Notes under the pieces: generated by a model
Seen by the model: only the letters and a program-made list of their open reading frames with translations
The model's database searches: none
Told to the model about the DNA's origin: nothing
Translations under genes and position numbers: made by a program
Origin: Tridacna crocea
Taxonomy: Eukaryota > Mollusca > Bivalvia > Cardiida > Cardiidae
Length of the DNA stretch: 64,000 bases
Direction: 5' to 3'
NCBI GenBank assembly: GCA_943736015.1
Contig: OX031058.1
Span: forward strand, 945,001 to 1,009,000
Shown: piece by piece, positions 1-12,000 of the stretch
Layout: every line of letters starts with the position of its first letter
Numbering within the stretch: position 1 is the stretch's first letter

Positions 1-383
1 ATCTGGTAAGTAAACACAGCTTTTAGTCAAGAATCTCCTGCCAACCACAGGGTTTTTCAAGTCATTCATTAGTGGCCTAACATCAGCCAAATGAAATACA
101 ATTGCTGTTACCCAAATGCTGTTTACCACATGATTGTATGTTTTAACAAGCCTGTGGAAAAAAGCTGTCAAAAACTTTCTGGGAAAAGGAGAAAAGGCTG
201 GTAAATTTGTTGTCTGCAAATGCTTACAATATAGACAAGCTTGAAATGTCAATTTGTAAAGTGTTCTGGTAAAATAGAAAGTAACATTGTGAAAAATTTA
301 CTTGCATTGTTCATCAAGTCAAGGCATTCATTCTTGAAATGATCTGCTATATACACACTCTGTATTCTTATGACTACAATGTT

Positions 384-611
384 TTAACTCTTTCCCAAAC
401 AATCCCTGGTTTTTACGGGTCAGGAATAGAAGCCTTTTGAAAACATTGTGGGAAAAGGAGAAAATGCTGGTAACCAGCATTTTCTCCTTTTCCCACAATG
501 TTTTCTACCCTACCATATAGAAAAACCATCTTTTTAGCAACTGTTAATTTGCCATTTGCAAAATGTTTTCAGTTTGGTCTGGTCCAAAACTTGCTGTTTG
601 GGAAAGGTTAA
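384..611 (-). mobile_element. TTAA hairpin MITE family A, R
   Basis: TTAA at 384 and 608 bound a 228-bp copy with terminal inverted repeats of the CTCTTTCCCAAAC type. The centre is a near-perfect hairpin (about 440-515) with apex ATGCTGGTAACCAGCAT. No ORF long enough for a transposase, so it is non-autonomous. The TTAA target and YCYTT ends recall piggyBac-type MITEs; that assignment is inference. Confidence 0.85.
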
Positions 612-822
612 GTTAATTTTGGGATCCATTTTTGATATCAAAATTATGAGATTTGATGATGTTATAAATGTTTATAAATTATTTTTTATGAAATAGTCTG
701 GAAGAGTGAAGAGGTAATTAGTCCCTTTATGACAAAACCGAAGGGGACCTTAGGTTTGCACTCTGTACGACCACTAGTCTCTGTTTGCCAGTCAGCCTGT
801 AAATCGGGTTTTTCGAAATGCT

Positions 823-1085
823 GGCAGATATTCAGCTGAATTTTGGTTTGTAAGTGAACCACCATGAGTTACAGATCAAGTTCCAGCTTCTTTCCAGTCC
901 ACTAATTTTTGACAAAATTATGGGCCTTGGACTTTGAAAGTTTCACCGAAAAAAACGTTGGCAGGTATTGAGCTGACTGTCGGTATGCATATCAACTAGT
1001 ATGAGTTAACATATCAAGTATAAGACTCATTCTGGTCCACCGTTTTTTGAAGAAATTACGGGCCTTGGACCTAGAAAATTTACTG
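823..1085. repeat. Two-copy tandem repeat, period about 133 bp
   Basis: The segments 823-945 and 957-1085 share TGGCAGRTATT-AGCTGA at the start and GGGCCTTGGAC near the end. I see no coding potential. The flanking stretch 612-822 holds nothing I recognise. Confidence 0.6.
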
Positions 1086-1260
1086 AATAATCTGACAGTT
1101 TTCCTGATCTGGATATCACAATACTGTCAGAATGCTTGTTATATAAATCTTTGCTTTCAGATACAAACCATAATGGTCAAACTCTAAACAGTTGTATACC
1201 TGCATTTGGTGGTTATAGCATACATTTGTGTATCAGGAATACAAAATTACTGTGGTTGTC

Positions 1261-1485
1261 CCATTACCACACAATCCCTACTTTTGACGACCCTGAAAAA
1301 GAAGGCTTTAGAAAACATTGTGAGAAAAGGAGAAAATGGTGGTTACCAGCATTTTCTCCTTTTCTCACAATGTTTTCTACCCTTCACAAAACAAACTGCA
1401 ATTTTTCAGTCACTTTTATTTTGTCGTCTGCAAATGCTTTCGATTTAGACGAACCTTCTTTTTTTGTCGTTTGGTAATGAGTTAA
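1261..1485 (-). mobile_element. Family A, R, CATTACC subfamily
   Basis: Termini read CCATTACCACAC and TTTGGTAATGAG rather than CTTTACC/GGTAAAG, a change present at both ends. The hairpin at 1311-1377 is intact apart from one mismatch. TTAA is kept only on the right. Confidence 0.85.
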
Positions 1486-1629
1486 GTCTCAAGACAGTGA
1501 TGATTTATAAAACAAGTCACTGTCGATGAATATAGTTATTTAGGGTTGCCATCAGTCTTAGTTTCCAACTTCTGCTCTCCATAAGGGTCGCTAGGGTACT
1601 GCATATAATAAACTTCATTTAATGTTTGT

Positions 1630-2001
1630 CAACCCTTTACCAAAATACAACATTTTGGAATATCTCAATTTAAAGCAATTGCAAGTGACAAAATGAATGT
1701 AGCTTAACCCTTTCTGCAGTAAAAGTCTTTTGAAAATACTGTGGGAAAAGGAGAAATTGCTCGTTACGAGCAATTTCTCCTTTTCCCACAGTGTTTTTAC
1801 CCTTTTTGAGAACTTGTTGCCATTTTCTCCAAATCTAAAATTGTCGTCTGCAAACTCTTTCAGTTTGAAACAGTCCAAAATTTATCGTTTGGGAAAGAGG
1901 GTTAATGCTGGTTACCAGCATTTCTTTCTTTTCCCATAATGTTTACAAAAGTACCTTTCTGTGGGATAGTTTAAACTCAGGATTGTGTGATAAAGGGTTA
2001 A
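1630..2001 (+). mobile_element. Family A, F, split by a second copy
   Basis: The left end at 1630-1703 (CCCTTTACCAAAATACAA...) and the right end at 1906-2001 (TGGTTACCAGCATTTC...GATAAAGGGTTAA) belong together. The copy at 1704-1905 separates them. Confidence 0.7.
1704..1905 (-). mobile_element. Family A arms with B-type apex, nested
   Basis: TTAA flanks both ends inside an older copy. The apex reads TTGCTCGTTACGAGCAA instead of the usual ATGCTGGTTACCAGCAT, yet stays perfectly paired. Confidence 0.8.
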
Positions 2002-2134
2002 GCCAAGAACATGCAAAAGATGCATTTGCTGTCTTGATAAGGCAGGTGAACTGTGACAGATAGATTGTGTAGCTGCAAGATCTATATATTATGCTAACCT
2101 AATACCTTCTTTAATGGCAGGGTTAAATTTTTTT

Positions 2135-2363
2135 TTAACTCATTACCAAACGACAAAATTTAAGACTGGTTCAAATTGAAAGCATTTGCAGACGACAAAA
2201 TAAAGGTGACTGAAAAATTGAAATTTGTTCTTGGAAGGATAGAAAACACTGTGGGAAAAGGAGAAAATGCTAGATACCAGCATTTTCTCCTTTTCCTACT
2301 GTGATTTCAAAAGGCTTCTTTCTCAGGGGCGTCAAAAGTAGGGATTGTGTGGTAATGGGCTAA
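2135..2363 (+). mobile_element. Family A, F, CATTACC subfamily
   Basis: Complete copy ending 87 bp upstream of a coding exon. The hairpin spans about 2242-2310 with one G-A mismatch near the apex. Confidence 0.85.
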
Positions 2364-2449
2364 TGACAGGGTTAAATTCTTTTTTTGAAGTATTAGATCT
2401 ATCAGTGTGTATTTAAAGATAATCATAATGTTTTGCTTCCTTTTTACAG

Positions 2450-2546
2450 CTAGTATACCAGTCAGTAAAGAAGATTCTCCGCTTTTGTCTTCATCTACAA
2501 TACCAGCAGAAGAAGAACTGCAACCCCCGGAGTCGGATATACAACC
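2450..2546 (+). CDS. TRERF1-like: ELM2-SANT gene, first exon in window
   Basis: Acceptor tttttacag at 2441-2449 and donor gtaagt at 2547. The frame is open throughout (SIPVSKEDSPLLSSSTIPAE...), acidic and Ser/Pro-rich, as expected just upstream of ELM2. The donor GTAAGTTACTGTA is repeated 32 bp downstream at the start of an intronic tandem array. Confidence 0.8.
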
Positions 2547-5500
2547 GTAAGTTACTGTAATTGTACACATATACAATTGTAAGTTACTGTACACATATAC
2601 AAATGTATGTTTCTGTACCTGCGTATACTGTATAGCTAGTAATTTTTACAATATGGAGATTTTTTGCGATTTTGTGAATTTGTAAAGTTTGCAAACTTTT
2701 CTGTTCCCATATTTTACCACAAGTGTAATAACAAATGTCCAGTGTCTTGAATTTGTAAACATTTCTGTAAGCAAAATGGCCACAATCTGTAATTTGCCAA
2801 TTTTTCGACAAACATATAATCCATGTATGCCTATACAGTATACATACAATAGTATGTTGGTGCAGAAACAATACAGTTGCTGTAATTAACTGTTACTGTA
2901 CATGTAAACAATTTACTGTTGCTGTACACAAATACAAGCCCTGGTTACTGTTGCTATATGCAAATATAGCCACAATTAACTATTACTGTAGGTGTATACA
3001 AATGCAAGTTAGTCTTTCTGTACTGTTACTGAGCATACAAAAAATGGTATTACTGCACTTTGTCTATTAAATGGTAGATGTCAATGTTGGAAAAGGAGAA
3101 AATGTTGGCTATCAGCAGAAAAATCTTAAAACATAGGACTGTTAGGCAGAGAATGAAAGGATAATAGATGTTTAACCCTATACAAATAATCCCTGGTTTT
3201 TATGACGCCTTTTGAAAACGTTTTTGGAAAAGGAGAAAATGCTGGTAACCAGCATTTTGTCATTTTCCCATTATGCTTTCTACTCTGCTGGAAACAGATT
3301 TCAATTTTTGCGTTACCTTTATTTTGTTGTCTGCAAGCATCTTTATTTAGTTGTCTGCAAGCACTTTCAGTTTGGACCATTCTAAAATTTTGTCGTTTGG
3401 TAAAGGGTTAAGCACCACACCAATTTTTTTTTTCAGACATGTGAATGTTGGGTCTCAGTATCAGGCCTCGCTTCCACCTTTTAATCGTAAGTTGTCTTGT
3501 TTCCATTTTGTTGGTAACCAATCACTTATCATTTGAAAATAGAGCAATTGTTAGTAGGCAGACGTTAGTAGGCAGACACTTTGAAATTTTAGTACAAACT
3601 GTTATATGAGTGTTGTTCATTTATTTGTGGTATTTGTGAGCCACTGCACCATATGGCTGTAGGAAGCAAGTGGAAAATTGTGGTATTTCCATAGGGACAT
3701 GATTTTGATTTAATTGTGTACCACACAATCCTGACTTTTAACTCCCCTGGAAAGAAAGACTTTGAAAACATTGTGGGAAAAGGAGTAAATGCTGGTTACC
3801 GGCATTTTCTCCTTTTCCAACAGTGTTTTCTATCCTGTTGGCAACAAAGTTCGTTTTCTGAGTTACGTTTATTTTCTTGTCTCAAGTGCTTTCTATTTGG
3901 ACATGTCCACGTTTATTTTCTCGTCTCAAGTGCTTTCTATTTGGACATGTCCAAATTTTGCCTTGTGGGAAAGAGTAAAGTGATTGTATGATGATTTATA
4001 TTGTTATTAGCATTACTGCTTTCAAAGAAAAGGAAAGGATGATTCAATGTCACTAAACCCTATATTATGGGCGGAGCCCTGGTAGCTCAGTCAGAATCGC
4101 ACAGACTTGAGAACAGGAGGGTCGTGAGTTTGATCCCTAGCTCGTCCAATTTCTTTCCTAGGATTGATGGTAGTTTTTGCGACAGGATTAATTCCTTTCT
4201 CACCGCTAATCATTGTTTTGACAAAGGTTTTATGGGAAAGCAGCCAGTGACTTGGAAAGAATATTGTGCAGGGTACTGGTAACAGAAAGTACGGGAAAGC
4301 ATAGATAGGGTCACTAGCCGATGTGATATAACTGAAATAATGTTGAATGCGTCATTAAATACCATACAATCAATCAACCTATGTTATGGGTACTCATTAG
4401 AATTGTCTTATATAATGAGTCCCCACAACACAGGGTTTGGAAGAGAAATGATGGATTTAGATTTCAATCACTCCCTCTTATCTGGAGCTCTGCCAATATC
4501 AAAATTTTTTATGCTTGTTGCATAAAATTTTATGAGAATTAATGTTTGCAGAGAATATGAAGAAGTGTGTAAAAAGTTACTCATGTAGGAATGGGTAAAC
4601 TATAAATTGATTTATAATTTTTACCTATGTGTAGTTTGTATTCTTACAGCAAATAAATCTGCAGCATTACATGAACCTAGCAAGGAAGACCTTATATGGG
4701 AGCCTTCAGTTCTACGTGATTGCGGTGAAGAAGATGGTATGTTGTGCAAAAAATTTAAGAGCCATGCTCTGTGAAAAAGGTGCCAGATGCAACTGCAAAA
4801 AGTATCGACCCATATCAGCCAGCACAATCTGCGTAGGCTGACATGGGTCAAAACTTTGTGCTTTTTATAAATTCTTGGAATGTTCAAGGACCGTAGCACC
4901 TGATGATTAAGTCGATTGTTGGACAAAATGGATAAATATGTGATGACTTGCTTGGTAAAATGTATCTTTGAAATGAATTAAACCCCCTTTTGCAAGAGCT
5001 TAGCTCATAGCTTATATGTATTTGATGGCACTTTACCAGATGACAAAATCTTAGACATGTCCAAAAGTATGTGCAGAAAACAAAGTAAAATTTGGCTTAA
5101 CCCATTACCACACAATCCCTAGTTTTAACGACTTTGTAGGAGAAGGCTTTTCAAAACATCGTGCGAAAAGGAGAAAATGCTGGTAACCAGCATTTTCTCC
5201 TTTTCCCACGATGTTTTCTTCCCTCTCAAAAACAAAAAAAACATCCTTTCATTCACATTTAATTTGTTGTTTGCAAATCCTTTGAAGTTGGAACAGTCTA
5301 AATTTTTGTTGTTTGGTAAAGAGTTAATCAGTTGAATGGGTCTCTACAAGGTCAGAAACTTTTACAGAAAAGAAAAACAAAAGCTATTTACCAGCAGTTT
5401 TCCTTGTTTTCCACAATGTTTTGATTTTCAAATGTTGGTAGTTAAAATTTTGTCACCTTTTTTGAGCAATATTTTTTTTATCCATTTAACTCAAATAAAT

Positions 5501-5982
5501 TGTGCTAATTTTAATTCTTTACTAAACCACAAAACTTTAGAATGGTCTTAATTAAATGAAAGCACTTGCAGACAAAAAAAGAACCTCTTCAAATATTGAA
5601 ATATGGTTCCTGCAGGATAGAAAACATTTTCTTCTTTTCCCACGATGTTTTCAAAAGCCTTCTCTCTCAGGGTCATAAAAACTGGGGATTTTATGGTAAA
5701 GGATTAAGTCATATTGACTTGTCATCTATAAATACTTATGGGGTCCTGAATGGCTCATTTGTAAAGTATATGACAGGTGACTTGATTGCCCTGGTTTAGG
5801 GTTTCACTGAATCCACTGGGTTTTCGTGTGAGTGCCCTTTGGAAAGACATTTTAGAGCCCTAGCCTTTTATGCGTAAAACCCAGGAAATACATGAATATA
5901 TGAGTTGTCACCATGTTGTGACTGAAATAATGTTGAAAGCAACACAAGACAATAACAGTCAATCAATCAATCAATCAATCAG

Positions 5983-6031
<49 letters not shown>

Positions 6032-9000
6032 TGAACAAAACATCAATTTTCACTATGGGCTCATTGAAATATTGTTATTGGTAAGAAATTGATTGTATTT
6101 ATTGTACTTTGTAGTGCAATGTTACCAGGACCTATCACGGAGTGCTGCAGTCAAAGGCAATGGTAGTAATGTTGAACATGCTTTACATATTCTCTATTTA
6201 GCCAAAGGTGATATACAGGTAAGATTTAAGAGTGATGTTAAAAAAAAAAAAGATTCTATTTTAGCTGTGGGGCTCAAGTTGAGCTTTTGTGAGTGTGCTT
6301 TGTCTGTCATGTTACTGAACTCTTTACCAAATGACAAAATTTTAGACTTGTCCTTATTGAAAGCATTTGCAGATGAAATTTCAGTGTGGTTCAAATTGTG
6401 CAATTTGCCTTTGAAAAGGGAGAAAACATTGTGGGAAAAGGAGAAAATGCTGTTGACCAGAATTTTCTCCTTTTACCACAATATTTTCAAAAGGGCTTTT
6501 TCCCAGGGGTGTTAAAAGTCTGGATTGTGTGGTGAACTCTTTACCAAACAACAAAATTTTGGACATGAATTTGTTTGTAAAAAAGTAGTTATATGTTGTG
6601 GGTGACACAGACCATCGATGAACTTTCTGTGCTGCCTGATCTTTATCCTTGTCATAAACAAAAAGCTATTTACTTTGACTATGGCTCTGTAGGGTTCAAA
6701 CCCCACATTTACTGTTAACTCAAGTTCCATACCCTCCAACTTTACTTGATAATATAAATATTTACTCTCTGATTTTTCTTTGCATAGGGTCAAATTCAGG
6801 TTGATTTGTTCAAGTGATACATGTTGATCTTAAAAAAAAAATTTCAAGACCTGATGATGACAATGATGTAATATTGACAACGTATGACCTTCAACATGCG
6901 AAAAGGGGCATTCGGGCATTTGTGGCAAGTGCTGTTTTGGATCCGCCAGTGCGATCCGCACAGGCTAATCCGAAACTACACTTTCTGTTTTTATGTCATT
7001 TTCTGTTTGGGCATGTCTACTGAAGGTCAAAAATCTAATGTGGTTGCAAAGTGCTGTCTCAGATTAGCGTGCACAGACTGTGCAGGCTGATCTGAGATGA
7101 CACTTTACCCAAATGTCCAAATGCCCACTTTTGCGAGTTGTAAGCCATATGGTATACTCATATGGCGTGTTATGCTTTTGTTTGGATGCATTTATTGATT
7201 TGTTTATTCATATTTTTTTTCCAGAAAGCGTTATTGATGTTAATGTCAGGTACCTGTGTAGTTCCCTGTAAACATGCTCTCATGTCATACCAATATCAAG
7301 GTATATATATATGTTTTAGAATATTGGATATAATGTAACCAAGGTAATTTGATATTTGTGTGGACACAAAAGGTGCATAGCTGTGTATCCAGGGCTCCAC
7401 ACAGCCCTGTCTTTCTATGTCCTTTACAAAGAAGGCTCTTGAAAACATTGTGTGAAAAGGAGAAAATGCTGGTTACCAGCATTTTCTCCTTTTCACACAA
7501 TTTTTCTGTTCAGTGAAAGCTAAATTTCATGTTTTAATTTGCATTTAGTGGATTTTTCACAGGTTCACTGATATAACTAGAATAATGTTGAAATGGCATT
7601 AACCCTTTACCACACAATCCCAACTTTAAACATCCCTGTGAAAGAAGCCATTTGAAAACATAGTGGGAAAAGAATGTTGGAAACCACAATGTTTTCTTCC
7701 CTTTCTAAAACAAATTTAAATTTTTTACTAACTTTTATTATGTTGTCTTTAAGGGCTTCCAAGTTGGACCGGTATTCAATTTTGTCGTTTGGTAAAAGTT
7801 AAACATCAAACAAAAGAAACAATATTTTAACTGACTAGCACATTATTCCAAGTTTTTTACAACCCTAAAGTAGAATGCTATTGAGATATTTTGAGACTAG
7901 GATAAAATTCTGGTAAATGATGGGAAGGTTTTTAATTTTCTATAAACTCAAGTAAGCAGTCATGGTCATTCATAGTCTGTCCACATGTTTATTTTTCAGA
8001 ATCAGATGTATGGAGCTCAGAAGAAATAGAAAATTATACTCAAGCATTAATGACTCATGATAAAGATTTTTTCAACGTTGCCAATGAGGTAAGATAGCCC
8101 ACTGCCACGTCATTTCTAGTTTCACTGGCTGTAGGCTGGAAGGTTATGCCATAACCTGATATTGGTGGTGCATCCCTGTGTTATGCCTAGGTCACAAATG
8201 AAATGGGCGCCAGACAATTTCCTCCAACTTTGCTGATTTAAAGATTGGAGACTTCCTGTGGGTGCCATACAATATTAAGACATTGGGCATCAGACGGCAG
8301 TTTCTTTGGAAATGCCACACATGCACTTTTCAGTTCAGAAAGGCACTGAGTGGCCACCAAACAGACATTGGGCGGCAACCAGATGGCACCTTTATGGACA
8401 TTTTACGGACTTTGTGCTGCTGCGCAGCCACTGGCCAGTCACCGAGCATTCGCCTTATGATGACAGAGCCCGGACGATGAGTTAATGAACTCTCAAAAAA
8501 TCGTCTGGTCACCGTCCAATTATAACTTTGTTTTAAACCTTGAACAGGTGCTAGACAGTGTCTCAAAATGGATTTGCTGCCGTTCAAATTGAGCTGCCAC
8601 CAGACTGTCGCCGTGCTGTCCCCAGATGATTGTTTCAAATTCTCCTGAAAAACTAGCCAGTCATCGGTAGTTCGTTATTTGTGACTGGGGCATTAGTGCC
8701 TGTATTTCTGCCTCAAACATCTCCTCAAACATTTCCTTTAAGGCACCAAATTGGATGAAACGTAACTCTGTAACAAACGACAAAATTTTGGACTTGTCCA
8801 ATTTGAAAGCATTTGCAGACAACAAAATGAATGTGAATAAAGAATTGAAAATTGTTTTAAGAAGGGAAGAAAACATTGTGCGAAAAGGAGAACCGGCATT
8901 TTCTCCTTTTCCCACAATGTTTTCTACCCTGCTGGAAACAAATTTCAATTGTTGAGTCACCAGTACTTTGTCGTCTGCAAGTGCTTTCAATTTGGACAAA

Positions 9001-12000
9001 CCAAAAATTTTGTCGTTATGTAATGGGTTAAACTTACTATTTTTGTCATCTGGAAATGCTTCCAATTTAGACTAGTCTTAAATTATGTTGTTTGGTAGAG
9101 AGTTAAATATATATATTAGTCATACCCTTTGAAATGGATGCTATAAACATTTGGAAAAAGTATCAACCCATGCCAGTCTGCACATTACTCAGGACCGTTC
9201 TATATCTGGATTCAACCAGTTGTCAGACAAAATAGATTTTACGAATCCATAATTCGATAGGTGAGTGCAGCACTATTCTAAGTGTCTGTACATTGTACAG
9301 GCACTTAGAATAGTGTTGCACTCGCCTATTGAATTATGTGATGACTTGCTTGGTACAATGCTTTACAGAAATACATTAACTCTTTACCAAACAACAAAAT
9401 TTTGGACTAGTCTAAATTGAAAGCATTTGCAGACGTAAAAATAAATTTGAATCAAAAAGTGAAATTCGAATTGAGAAGTGTAGAAAACATTGTGGGAAAA
9501 GGAGAAAATGCTGGTTACCAGCATTTTCTCCTTTTCGTACAATGTTTTCAAAAGCTTTTTTTTCAGGGTCGTTAAAAGTTAAGATTGTGTGGTAAAGAGT
9601 TAAGCTCTTTTGCTTATATAGAGAGAAGGAAAATAGTTACAGGAATACCTCCATGTCATTCCAGGTCAAAACCAAATCAGTACGCAGTTGTGTTCAGTTC
9701 TACTATCTCTGGAAAAAGGTGCTTGTAGATGAGCATAAACGTTTACGTGTTATGCGTCGGAGAAGAGAACAGTTATACAACTTGCGTTCAAACAGGCAGC
9801 AGCAGGGGACGGGCTCCGAGCAAGCTTCCGAAGCGGAGTTGAAGGAGGAGAGAGAATCGCGGGTTGTGGAAGAGGAGGAAGAAGCTCGTGACGACGAGGA
9901 TAACTTTTCAACCAGCTCCAGTACGTCGGCGTTGACTGAGGACCAACAGATCAGCAGTATGGTAAAATATACTATATATTGTTTCTGGGCAAATTCATGT
10001 ACCAAGAACAGATGCTCCTCTAAAGATGGTATTTGTTACTGAAAGGGTAGTAAACATTGTGGAAAAAGGAGATAAAGCTAGTTAAATCTTTACTACACTA
10101 TCCAGACTTATAGCATCCCTGTGAAAGAAGCCTTTTGAAAACATTGTGGGAAAAGGAGAAAATGCTGGTAACCAGCATTTTCTCCTTTTCCCACAATGTT
10201 TTCTTCCCTTCCTAAAACAAATTTCAACTCTTTAGTCACATTTATTTTGTTGTCTGCAAATGCTTTCAATTTAGACTAGTCCAAAGTTTTGTCGTTTGGT
10301 AAAGAGTTAACAGCATGATTAGCTCAGCTATGGAAAAAAAAAATCTGTTGATCTTGTCATCTGGAGACATTTTGAATTAGGAAGTCTTAAAATTAAATTA
10401 GCTTTGGAAAGGGTTGAAACCCTTAACCAAATGACCAAATCTTAGACCAGTCTGAACTTAAATCATTTACAGATGACAAAATAAATGCAGTGTGACTGAA
10501 AAACTGGAACTTATTTTTGGTAAGATAAAAAAAAAAAACATTGCGGGAATAGGAGAAAATGCTTATTACCAGCTTTTTCTCATATCCCCACAATGTTTTC
10601 CAAAGCCTTCTCTCTGAGGGTTGTTAAAAATCGGGATTGTGTAGTTAAGGGTTAGGCGATGTCAGTAAATGCATGAATGGGGATGTTTTATTTTCAGGAC
10701 GATAAAGATGATATGGAATGTGATGATATTACACAGATGATGCCCAGCCCCGTGAGAATTCCTTCCCCCACCCCCACCTTGTTTTCCTGTGATTACCCAG
10801 AGTGCAATTCTGTAAGTTGATTAACATGAGCATTTACTGCTCTTGTGATTGGTGTGTTTATTTTGTCTGTTTCATATTTTATTTTAGCTTGGCTGTTTTC
10901 AAAGAAAATGTCAAGGTATTGTTGAAACCCTGGCGTTGTCATCATCTGTGGCGTTGTCCGAAAACTTTGACATTTCGTGGTATCTTTGTCTTAACTGAAG
11001 ATATATACATCAAGCTTGGATAAGTTGTGCACAATCAAAAGGGGAACTAATACCATAGAGTCAGTTAACCATCAAAATATTTTTTGACACATTTATGCCC
11101 TTTTAGGTCACCTGAGCACAACATGCTCAAGGCGAGCTATTGTGATGGCCCTTTGTCTGGTGTCTGTCAACCGTCAACAATTTCTTTAAATATCTTCTTC
11201 TCCTAAACCACTGGGCCAATCTTGATGAAACTTGGCTGGAATGCTCCTTGGGTGAAGCTCTACTATGGTGTTCAAAGAATTGAATTCCACCCTTTTCCCA
11301 CAATGTTTTCAAAAATCCTTTTTCTTGGTGTTGTTAAAAGTTTGGATTGTGTGGCGGAGGTTAAATAGATAATGAATTTCAATTGCAGCAGTTAATTTTG
11401 TTTAAATTTATTTCAGAGCTTTACTTCCAAACCAGCCCTAAATGCCCACCATAAGATACACAGCAAACTGAAGAAGCCAAATTCATCTGTAGTCAACCAA
11501 CACTATGAAGTCGGTAAACCAAAGTCCACAGCTTCACCGTCACGTTCACCTATCCGCAGCGAGGGACAAGAAGAATCTTTTCCGTGTAAATTGTGTGGAA
11601 GGTAAGAATGCAAGCACACTTCCTAACCTTTTCCAAAGGTAAAAATCTTTGACTATACCAAATCAAAGCATTTGCAGATGACAAAGCAAATAAGGCCAAA
11701 ATGGTGATTATAGGGTAGAGAAAGTAAGAAAAGGGGAGAATGCTGGTTTTTTAGTACTTTTAGGTCATCTGTTTTCAAAGAAAATGTTGCTGTATTGTTA
11801 TAGTCCTGTCGTCACCTCTCTTCTGCTTCTGTGTCTCTCTGGTGATTTTTCAACTTTCACCTCTCATGTATGTGAGAAAACTAGTTAGTGACTTGGAAAG
11901 AAAGTTGTATCAGTACTGGTGTGAGAAATCCAGACATAGGTGCACCGACTGCTTGATATGACTTGGTTACAGGAGATCACTCCTACCTTACTGCATAGCT

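Noticed and set aside
5957..6033. CRISPR-like array of CAAT units
   Set aside because: Simple AATC microsatellite at a SINE tail, without spacers, in a eukaryotic context.
9703..10005. 100-codon minus-strand ORF rich in Ser
   Set aside because: Shadow of the acidic plus-strand SANT exon; no splice or family support.
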